Below the pieces are notes generated by a model, which was not told where the DNA came from, did no database searches, and worked only from the letters and a program-made list of their open reading frames with translations. Positions 52,939 through 59,316 of a stretch of 64,000 bases of DNA are shown piece by piece. The position numbers were made by a program, and so were the translations under genes. Where the stretch lies: NCBI GenBank assembly GCA_902774175.1, contig CACYHG010000001.1, positions 1 through 64,000 on the forward strand, in the 5' to 3' direction. The first letter of the stretch is position 1, and each line of letters starts with the position of its first letter. Source of the DNA: an uncultured Bacteroidota bacterium. Its GTDB lineage: Bacteria > Bacteroidota > Bacteroidia > Bacteroidales > WCHB1-69.

Positions 52939-52964
52939 GGTTATATTTCCAAAAAAACAAATTG

Positions 52965-52972
52965 CAAAGGTA
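52965..52972 (-). promoter_or_regulatory. -7 promoter box for the pigment operon
   Basis: Minus-strand TACCTTTG followed by CAATT is an exact Bacteroides -7 match, 27 bp upstream of the ammonia-lyase ATG and right after the terminator-like hairpin of kamB. A -33 box was not clear. Confidence 0.58.
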
Positions 52973-52975
52973 GTT

Positions 52976-52996
52976 AAAAAAGGAAAATGTTTCCCT
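52976..52996 (-). terminator. Probable terminator after kamB
   Basis: Read on the minus strand: AGGGAA pairs with TTTCCT around a short ACAT-like loop and is followed by six T. The stem is weak (about 6 bp with one G-T pair). It ends 4 bp before the promoter box of the pigment operon. Confidence 0.5.
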
Positions 52997-53013
52997 AAAA
53001 AACAGGATTTTTT

Positions 53014-54033
53014 TCACAAAAAACACTCCGTGCCCCTGCGCAAATCATACACCGGAAGCCGCACCGCCTCCGCCATCGCGGCACATAACCGCTCCGAATC
53101 CATCACATACCCTGTCGGAGAAAGGGGATTCACACAAATGGCTGCGATTGACGCCCTCCAGAGCACGGAAATCCTGAAGCCATTATGTACCAGCAATCTG
53201 TATACCTGCGGACTGAGAAAAATACGGGTGAAGTCACGCACAACAATTTCCGCCTCAGAAAAAAATGGGACATTCATCAGCGCATTCGCAATGGCATCGG
53301 TAAAGGCACCGGCGAAGAAAACGGCACGAGCACCGGAACCGGAGGGCCATTTGTGGTTTCTAAGGTTCAGGGCAGTGGTCAGGCCGGGGTCATACCATTC
53401 CCCGTCTGGGGCGGCAACGCGCATTCCGCCCTCCACTGCGGCGAGCGCATCGCGTGAAACCCGACCGGTTTCAGGCAGACGGATCCACTCCACCTGCAGC
53501 GCAGTGTCACGGAGCAGCGTCGGAAGATGTAGGGAATAGGCCGCACCGGTGGTCAGCACCAATGCCTCCGTAACGGCAGGTGAGGCAGAGCTGCGGCGGG
53601 AAAGGGCACCGTCCACCAGAACAAAATCGGGATGCCACGGAGAAATCTCACCCATCCAGCGCCTGAGACCGTTCGCAGTTGACGGCCCGGAGAGCATCAC
53701 CTTCCCAGGGCATCGTGTCCGTGCAATCACAATCCGTCCCAACGACGTGCCCTCATTGCTGAACCCCAGAATCTCCGCATCCAGCCTACGCTGCCGGTAA
53801 TGGGTTTCGGAAGTTGAGAAAATCACACCCTCACGCAAAAAAATCTCCGGCTTGGGTGTCTCCGTGACACGGTCGGAACGCTCCCCGTCCACACCGATTG
53901 AAGTCACCGCAATAACCCGTCCGGACGGATAATGCGCCAGAATATGGTTCAGGCACACCGTCTTGCCGGTATTCTTCTCCATGCCGATTACCGCACAGCT
54001 TTTATATCCTAACAAACGTTCGGTCAGTTCCAT
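53014..54033 (-). CDS. kamB: KamB, proposed lysine 5,6-aminomutase reactivase subunit
   Basis: The 339-residue protein has a P-loop near its start, VIGMEKNTGKTVCLNH (GMEKNTGKT, residues 17-25), then VTSIGVDGERSD and LVDGALSRRSSASPAV, which suggest a nucleotide-binding fold. No other domain is recognised. Its position right after kamA and the match to the size and start of KamB proteins in lysine-fermenting bacteria support the name. KamB and the MutS-like KamC are thought to restore inactivated lysine 5,6-aminomutase by exchanging damaged cobalamin. A strong terminator separates it from kamA, so it may have its own weak promoter or depend on readthrough. Confidence 0.78.
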   Translation of the reverse strand: MELTERLLGYKSCAVIGMEKNTGKTVCLNHILAHYPSGRVIAVTSIGVDGERSDRVTETPKPEIFLREGVIFSTSETHYRQRRLDAEILGFSNEGTSLGRIVIARTRCPGKVMLSGPSTANGLRRWMGEISPWHPDFVLVDGALSRRSSASPAVTEALVLTTGAAYSLHLPTLLRDTALQVEWIRLPETGRVSRDALAAVEGGMRVAAPDGEWYDPGLTTALNLRNHKWPSGSGARAVFFAGAFTDAIANALMNVPFFSEAEIVVRDFTRIFLSPQVYRLLVHNGFRISVLWRASIAAICVNPLSPTGYVMDSERLCAAMAEAVRLPVYDLRRGTECFL

Positions 54034-54039
54034 TCATAC

Positions 54040-54070
54040 AAAACCGGAAACGCGGATACCGCGTTTCCGG
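54040..54070 (-). terminator. Strong rho-independent terminator after kamA
   Basis: Read on the minus strand: a perfect 12-bp stem, CCGGAAACGCGG with CCGCGTTTCCGG, around a 3-base loop, followed by TTTTGT. It begins 30 bp past the kamA stop and its T-run ends 6 bp before the kamB start. Confidence 0.85.
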
Positions 54071-54099
54071 AAAATAAAATGAAAACAACTAATTTCTCG

Positions 54100-55371
54100 T
54101 TATTTGACGCCTTTGTTCCGCTCGTGACGGATAAGATGAGCAGGTTCCAGATTCATGCGCTCGCCCTCAAGAAGGGAGATCACACCGTCCACTGCAGCGT
54201 TGTCCGCCTTCTTTTCAGCCGCCTTGCGGCATTCTGGACACCTGCATGAGCTGTGGTATTCCTCCGGCTCGGTATAGGTGGTGATCACACCCTCGAAATT
54301 GCGGAGCACAACCTTGCCCGGCGCCTGGGAAATGACATACTGCGGCATCACAGGCGTCTTGCCGCCGCCACCAGGCGCATCCACCACAAAGGTGGGCACA
54401 CAGAATCCTGAGGTGTGGCCGCGCAACCCCTCAATGATTTCAATCCCCTTGGAGACCGGCGTGCGGAAATGCTCCAGCCCCTGGGAGAGGTCACACTGGT
54501 AGATATAGTACGGACGCACCCGCATCTTCACCAGCAGATGCACCAGATCGCGCATAACATGCACGCAGTCGTTCACGCCGCGCAGCAGCACGCTCTGGTT
54601 ACCAAGCGGAACACCCGCATCGGCCAGCATCTCACATGCACGCACCGCCTCAGGCGTCACCTCGTTCGGATGGTTGAAATGGGTGTTGAGCCATACCGGA
54701 TGGTATTTTTTCAGCATAGCGCACAATTCCGGCGTGATGCGTTGCGGACAGACGACCGGCGTGCGGCTGCCGATACGGACAATCTCCACATGCGGGATGG
54801 CCCGCAGCCGTCTGATGATGTATTCCAGCTTCTCGTCCCCGACCATCAGCGCATCTCCGCCACTGAGCAGCACGTCGCGCACGCACTCCGTCCTTTCGAT
54901 GTATTCCAACGCCTTCTCAATACGGTCGGAGGTAGACTCGCAGTCCTTCTGGCCCGCAAAACGGCGGCGGGTGCAGTGCCGGCAGTACATCGAGCACATG
55001 TCGGTGATAAGGAACAGCACACGGTCAGGATAGCGGTGGGTAAGGCCGGGGGTCGGCGAATCCTCGTCCTCATGCAGCGGATCGAGCAGATCGGCGGGCG
55101 AAATGTGGGTTTCCGCCGCCGTGGGGATGCACTGCCGCCGGACAGGATCGTCCGGGTCATCGGGATTAATCAGGCTCAGGTAATATGGGGTGATGGCCAT
55201 GCGCAACGTCTCCAGCGACTTGCGAACGCCCTCCTCCTCTTCTGCTGTGAGACGGATGTACTTTTTCAGCTCATCCAGCGTCTCAATGCGGTTCCTGACC
55301 TGCCATTTCCAATTGTTCCATTCCGCATCGGAAACATCCGGGAACAACTGTTTTCTTCTTGATTCAGCCAT
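54100..55371 (-). CDS. kamA: Lysine 2,3-aminomutase
   Basis: The 423-residue protein has the radical SAM cluster CSMYCRHC (Cys 126, 130, 133; the clostridial enzyme has 125, 129, 132) and the PLP-binding lysine in DAPGGGGKTP (Lys 338, equivalent to clostridial Lys 337). Near the C-terminus CRCPECRK supplies cysteines of the structural zinc site. It converts L-lysine to L-beta-lysine, the first step of the fermentation. It follows kdd with a palindromic repeat in the 56-bp gap. Confidence 0.96.
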   Translation of the reverse strand: MAESRRKQLFPDVSDAEWNNWKWQVRNRIETLDELKKYIRLTAEEEEGVRKSLETLRMAITPYYLSLINPDDPDDPVRRQCIPTAAETHISPADLLDPLHEDEDSPTPGLTHRYPDRVLFLITDMCSMYCRHCTRRRFAGQKDCESTSDRIEKALEYIERTECVRDVLLSGGDALMVGDEKLEYIIRRLRAIPHVEIVRIGSRTPVVCPQRITPELCAMLKKYHPVWLNTHFNHPNEVTPEAVRACEMLADAGVPLGNQSVLLRGVNDCVHVMRDLVHLLVKMRVRPYYIYQCDLSQGLEHFRTPVSKGIEIIEGLRGHTSGFCVPTFVVDAPGGGGKTPVMPQYVISQAPGKVVLRNFEGVITTYTEPEEYHSSCRCPECRKAAEKKADNAAVDGVISLLEGERMNLEPAHLIRHERNKGVK

Positions 55372-55388
55372 AAATCATTTTTGTTTAT

Positions 55389-55416
55389 GTAGAGACGCGG
55401 CATGCCGCGTCTCTAC
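55389..55416. repeat. 28-bp palindromic repeat (GTAGAGACG family)
   Basis: A perfect palindrome with core CGGCATGCCG between the kdd stop and the kamA start. It is the only copy of the family in the right half of the window, again in a space between lysine pathway genes. Confidence 0.88.
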
Positions 55417-55427
55417 ACATGTGTTAA

Positions 55428-56501
55428 TTACGCATACAATTCTTCAAAAATTTTGCGCAGTTCCGGAGATTCGCGCAATTCCTGCAGGGTGAATTCGGCA
55501 TGTCCCTTGGTGTAACCGTTGCCCATAATCATGTTCACATCGCTGCCTATGCCTTCGGCCCCGAGGCTTGCCTTGGTGAAGCTGGTGGCCATGCTGAAGA
55601 AATAGACTATGCCGTCATCCTTGGTGCAGAGCACGGCGGTCATCTCCTGATCCGGAACATTCACGCAGTTGATGGTGACATCGGCCATCTTGCCGTCGGT
55701 GAGGCGCTCGACCATTTCATAGACCTGAACCGGAGTCATGCCGGCTGCGCTCTCCACAATGTCGCAGAAGCCGAGATCCTTGATACGCTGGGTGCTCTTG
55801 GGACTGTTGGCGATGCCAATGACCTTGCCGGTCACACCGACTCGCTTTTTGGCCTCATAGCAGCAGAGCATGCCGCTCTTGCCACCGGCACCGAGAATCA
55901 CGACGGTCTGTCCGTACTGGCAGAGTTTGGCGGTCTGGGCGGGGGCTCCGGCCACGTCAAGGGCGCTCAATGCCAACTTTTCAGGCATGTCGGTCGGAAT
56001 CTTGGCATAGATACCGCTCTCGAAGAGGATGGCCTTGCCCTTGATGTCCACCTGGTCAACATCGGGACGGATTTCCAGAATCTCGTCAATGCGCAGCGGA
56101 GTCAGCGAGAGGCTGACAAGCGTGGCGATGCGGTCGCCCTCCTTCAGGTCAATCTTGCCCTTGAGAGCGTCGCCGATCTTCTCGACCTTGCCGAGCAGCA
56201 TGCCGCCAGAGCCGGTACGGCGGTTGCGGTGCTTCCCCTGCAGTTCCACATTGAGGAGCATCTCCTTTTTGACCTCCTCCATGATTTTTTCTTCGCTGGC
56301 GCCTTCGCCCGCCTGCTGTTTGGCGTAGTTGTGGATGTCGGTGAAGGATGCCGAGTCGATATTCAGGGTCTGCACATCGATGAGAATCTCGTTGTCCCAG
56401 ATTTCATCCATATTGTTGTTCAGTTTATTCGCAGGCTGCGGAAGCACGCCTTTCGGTTCAATCACACGATGGGTTCCGTATTTGTTTCCTTTCTTTTGCA
56501 T
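55428..56501 (-). CDS. kdd: L-erythro-3,5-diaminohexanoate dehydrogenase
   Basis: The 357-residue protein matches the size and start (KYGTHRVIEPKGVLPQPA) of Kdd. A Rossmann NAD site is seen in TVVILGAGGKSGMLCCYEA, and VTINCVNVPDQEMTAVL plus GIVYFFSMATSFTKA follow. It oxidatively deaminates 3,5-diaminohexanoate, the product of lysine 5,6-aminomutase, to 5-amino-3-oxohexanoate. It sits between kce and kamA in the usual pathway block. Confidence 0.93.
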   Translation of the reverse strand: MQKKGNKYGTHRVIEPKGVLPQPANKLNNNMDEIWDNEILIDVQTLNIDSASFTDIHNYAKQQAGEGASEEKIMEEVKKEMLLNVELQGKHRNRRTGSGGMLLGKVEKIGDALKGKIDLKEGDRIATLVSLSLTPLRIDEILEIRPDVDQVDIKGKAILFESGIYAKIPTDMPEKLALSALDVAGAPAQTAKLCQYGQTVVILGAGGKSGMLCCYEAKKRVGVTGKVIGIANSPKSTQRIKDLGFCDIVESAAGMTPVQVYEMVERLTDGKMADVTINCVNVPDQEMTAVLCTKDDGIVYFFSMATSFTKASLGAEGIGSDVNMIMGNGYTKGHAEFTLQELRESPELRKIFEELYA

Positions 56502-56533
56502 ATCTTTAATTATTTTTATGTTAATGTATTTAA

Positions 56534-56570
56534 CTATATTCTGACTTCTGTCTTCTGATTTCTATCTTCT
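56534..56570. repeat. AGAAGNC heptad repeats at the end of kce
   Basis: On the minus strand this reads AGAAGAT, AGAAATC, AGAAGAC, AGAAGTC, AGAATAT. The first unit supplies the last two Arg codons and the TAG stop of kce, so the repeat has entered or shaped the 3' end of the gene. Confidence 0.72.
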
Positions 56571-57389
56571 CAACCCCAAAATCTCCCTTGCCTCGTCCGA
56601 AGTGGCAATCGGCCGACCAAGTTCTTGTGCGATGCGCACCACCTTGGCCACCAGTTCACCGTTAGACTTGGCGGGCACTCCCTTGGCAAGATTCAGGTTG
56701 TCCTCGAAGCCGACACGCACATTGCCGCCCATTGCAATGGCAGCAGCGGCCATCGGGAATGCGTGGCGTCCGATACCGGTCACTGTCCAGGTGCTGCCTG
56801 CGGGGATTCCGTTCACCAGCCAGCAGAGGTTGGCCACAGTCGCGGGGGTGCAGCCGGGAACGCCCAGCACGAAATTGAACTGCATCGGGCTGCCGGGGAC
56901 CTCGCCCTTGCGGGCCATGGTCAGCACCGTATCCAGATGCCCCATCTCAAAGCACTCGTACTCCGGCTTGATGCCGCGCTCCATCATCCGCTTGCCGAAG
57001 GCACGCATGGTAGGCATGGTGTTGTCGAAAATCTCGTCCCCAAAATTGCAGGTGCCGCAATCCAGCGTGGCCATTTCAGGCACCGGCGTGGTGTCGGTGG
57101 ACTGCAGCCGCTCATCGGGTGTCATTCCGACCGCGCCTCCAGTGGAGGGGATCAGTATCACGTTCGGGCAGGCCTTGTAGATGGCCTCCTCACACTCCTG
57201 GAAACGGTCGCGGCTCTGGGTCGGTGTACCGTCGTCCCAGCGGACATGCAGATGCACGATGGCCGCACCGGCATCCACCGCCGACCTGGCCTCCCTGACA
57301 ATCTCCTCTACCGTATATGGGACCGCCGGATTCTGCTCCTTGGTCACCTCCGCGCCACAGATGGCGGCGGTAATAATCAGTTTGTCCAT
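56562..57389 (-). CDS. kce: 3-keto-5-aminohexanoate cleavage enzyme
   Basis: The 275-residue TIM-barrel protein has AAICGAEVTKEQNPAVPYT with Glu 14 and the zinc ligands in IVHLHVRWDDG (His 46 and His 48), the same positions as in the characterised Kce. It condenses 3-keto-5-aminohexanoate with acetyl-CoA to give 3-aminobutyryl-CoA and acetoacetate. Its last codons lie in a heptad repeat. Confidence 0.95.
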   Translation of the reverse strand: MDKLIITAAICGAEVTKEQNPAVPYTVEEIVREARSAVDAGAAIVHLHVRWDDGTPTQSRDRFQECEEAIYKACPNVILIPSTGGAVGMTPDERLQSTDTTPVPEMATLDCGTCNFGDEIFDNTMPTMRAFGKRMMERGIKPEYECFEMGHLDTVLTMARKGEVPGSPMQFNFVLGVPGCTPATVANLCWLVNGIPAGSTWTVTGIGRHAFPMAAAAIAMGGNVRVGFEDNLNLAKGVPAKSNGELVAKVVRIAQELGRPIATSDEAREILGLRR

Positions 57390-57416
57390 TTGCTCTCCTT
57401 TTACATTTAATTAATA

Positions 57417-57809
57417 TTAACCCTTGCGCTGGCACTCCTTGAGGGTGACACAGGTACCGGAGGCACGGCATACAAGCACCGGCTCATCCAGCACATCGGC
57501 AGCCGAATCGGAGATATCGGGGCGCGGTGCGATCACCTTGTAGGCCTCAAACTCCATCTTGCGGGAGCTCTTCCCCTCCGAAACAATACGTCCGGTCGCC
57601 TCAATGTAGTCACCGGCATACACGGGAGCCAGAAACTCCACATTGTCGTATGCACGGAAAAGCCCCTCGTCGCCGTCCCGCTGGATCAGCAGCTCTGTGG
57701 CCACGTCACCGAACAGATGGAGCATGTGGGCCCCGTCCACCAGATTGCCCCCGTAATGGGCATCCTTCGCGCTCATGCGCAAACGGATTGTTGATTTGTA
57801 TTCCTTCAT
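57417..57809 (-). CDS. kal: 3-aminobutyryl-CoA ammonia-lyase
   Basis: The 130-residue hotdog protein has the Kal-like start [21 protein letters not shown] (given in part) and [20 protein letters not shown], then [18 protein letters not shown]. It removes ammonia from 3-aminobutyryl-CoA to give crotonyl-CoA. It lies 27 bp before kce in the pathway block. Confidence 0.92.
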   Translation of the reverse strand: MKEYKSTIRLRMSAKDAHYGGNLVDGAHMLHLFGDVATELLIQRDGDEGLFRAYDNVEFLAPVYAGDYIEATGRIVSEGKSSRKMEFEAYKVIAPRPDISDSAADVLDEPVLVCRASGTCVTLKECQRKG

Positions 57810-57854
57810 CTTGACTTTATAATTTAGTTCAAATAGGGTTTCAGGGGGTTAAAA

Positions 57855-57884
57855 CCTTAAACTCTTAAACTCCTTAAACTCTTA
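57855..57884. repeat. TTTAAG-rich tandem repeat after atoD
   Basis: On the minus strand the DNA reads GAGTTTAAG, GAGTTTAAG, AGTTTAAGG with small variations, starting inside the atoD stop codon region. Three units of about 9 bp are present. It resembles simple intergenic repeats seen elsewhere in Bacteroidota; no function is evident. Confidence 0.6.
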
Positions 57885-58538
57885 TCTTTCCACATAAATA
57901 TAGTCCACAAAAATCCCCGATGCATGCACGCATTCCGGCTTGATTTCACCGGCCTTGACCAGTTTTTCAGCCTCTACAACGACCACATCGGCGGCCATGG
58001 CCATCAGCGGGTTGAAGTTGTTGGTGGTGCCAAGGAACACCATGTTGCCCTCCTCGTCCACGATGTTGGCGCGCAGGAATGCGATATCGGCCTTCAAAGG
58101 TTTTTCCAACAGGTAATCCTTGCCGTCCACCTTCACAATCTCCTTGCCGTCGGCGATGATGGTGCCCAAACCGGTCGGGGTAAGAACACCGCCCAGTCCG
58201 GCCCCGTAGGCACGGATGCGCTCGGCCAGAGTGCCCTGCGGCACATATTCCACCTCCAGAGTGCCGGCATTCTTCTGCGCGGCAGTCTCCTTGTTGGTGC
58301 CGGTGTGGGAGACAATGGCCTTTTTCACCTGATGGTTGGCCACAAGTTTTCCATGGGCCACATTGTCGTATGCGGTGTCGTTGGAGATGATGGTCAAATC
58401 TTTAACACCCTTTTCAACCAGAGCATCGGTAATCTGCACCGGACTCCCAACTCCGAGGAACCCGCCGAACATCACCGTCATGCCGTCCCTGACCAGTCCG
58501 GCCGCTTCCTGTAATGTAATCTGCTTTTTCATTGTCAT
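57882..58538 (-). CDS. atoD: Butyryl-CoA:acetoacetate CoA transferase, alpha subunit
   Basis: From the ATG at 58536-58538 the protein has 218 residues, the usual size; an ATG two codons later is equally likely, and a longer frame runs back into the upstream PHP gene without homology. GMTVMFGGFLGVGSPVQIT and LTIISNDTAYDN are typical of class I CoA-transferase A subunits. It pairs with AtoA (10.0 kb). It begins 16 bp after the capsule-related PHP gene, so it could be read from the capsule promoter. Confidence 0.92.
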   Translation of the reverse strand: MTMKKQITLQEAAGLVRDGMTVMFGGFLGVGSPVQITDALVEKGVKDLTIISNDTAYDNVAHGKLVANHQVKKAIVSHTGTNKETAAQKNAGTLEVEYVPQGTLAERIRAYGAGLGGVLTPTGLGTIIADGKEIVKVDGKDYLLEKPLKADIAFLRANIVDEEGNMVFLGTTNNFNPLMAMAADVVVVEAEKLVKAGEIKPECVHASGIFVDYIYVER

Positions 58539-58554
58539 TATATTATCTTTGTTA

Positions 58555-59304
58555 TTATTCCTGTTTGGCGGGCTGTCCGTACAGCTCCGCATTGTTCTCA
58601 TATAACTTGTGCAGCGCATCAATCTGATGGTCACGCAGCCTCATTTCAGGCAACCATTGTGCAAACGTGCTGATTTTGTGCAAGTCGGTGCCGACATAGT
58701 CGTACATTCCTGCATCTAACAGGTAGAGTGCGGTCTCCTTTGCCGGCTTGCCGTAGCCTCCCGCCAAAGAAATCAGGTTCAACTGCAGGAAATATCCGCT
58801 CTCCTTCCAGCGTCCGAAAAGCTCCCTGTCGGCATAGCGGTAACGCTCCGGATGGGCTATCACAACCTGGTTGTCACAGGTGGTCAGCTCATACAGGTAT
58901 TCCTCCATGTCCGGACTCCTGTACATGTAGGAGGTCTCCACAAGCAAAATCTTTTCCTGCGGATTAAGATAGAGCCATCCCTCCTGCTGATGCGAAAGGA
59001 ACTGCTCATCCAGCATGTACTCGGCCGCCAGCCTCGTGGAAAATCCGCACCCGTCCGCCATAGGCAGGAAAGCGTCATACCACTGCACAAGGTTTGGACG
59101 GTTGTTGTCAGCATAGTCCGTCATGACATGAGGGGTAAGTATCAGCTGCCTGAATCCGAGGCCATACAGGTAGTGCAGTCCCTCCATTGTGGCATCTTCC
59201 GTCTGGAATCCGTCATCCACACCCGGCAGCAGGTGGCTGTGCATGTCGGTCGCCCCTTGGAAGAAATCGGCGGGCAGTCTTTTTTTTCGGTCAAACAAGC
59301 CCAT
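58555..59304 (-). CDS. CpsB/YwqE-like PHP-domain protein tyrosine phosphatase
   Basis: The 249-residue protein has the PHP metal-binding start TDMHSHLLPGVDDGFQT, LILTPHVMTDY, VVIAHPERYRYA and YVGTDLHKIST, all with the conserved His/Asp/Glu ligands of CpsB-type phosphatases. Such enzymes dephosphorylate the tyrosine tail of Wzc-like kinases, and the wzc-like gene lies only 12 bp upstream. The ATG is preferred over a TTG two codons earlier. Confidence 0.9.
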   Translation of the reverse strand: MGLFDRKKRLPADFFQGATDMHSHLLPGVDDGFQTEDATMEGLHYLYGLGFRQLILTPHVMTDYADNNRPNLVQWYDAFLPMADGCGFSTRLAAEYMLDEQFLSHQQEGWLYLNPQEKILLVETSYMYRSPDMEEYLYELTTCDNQVVIAHPERYRYADRELFGRWKESGYFLQLNLISLAGGYGKPAKETALYLLDAGMYDYVGTDLHKISTFAQWLPEMRLRDHQIDALHKLYENNAELYGQPAKQE

Positions 59305-59316
59305 TTTCAATACTGT

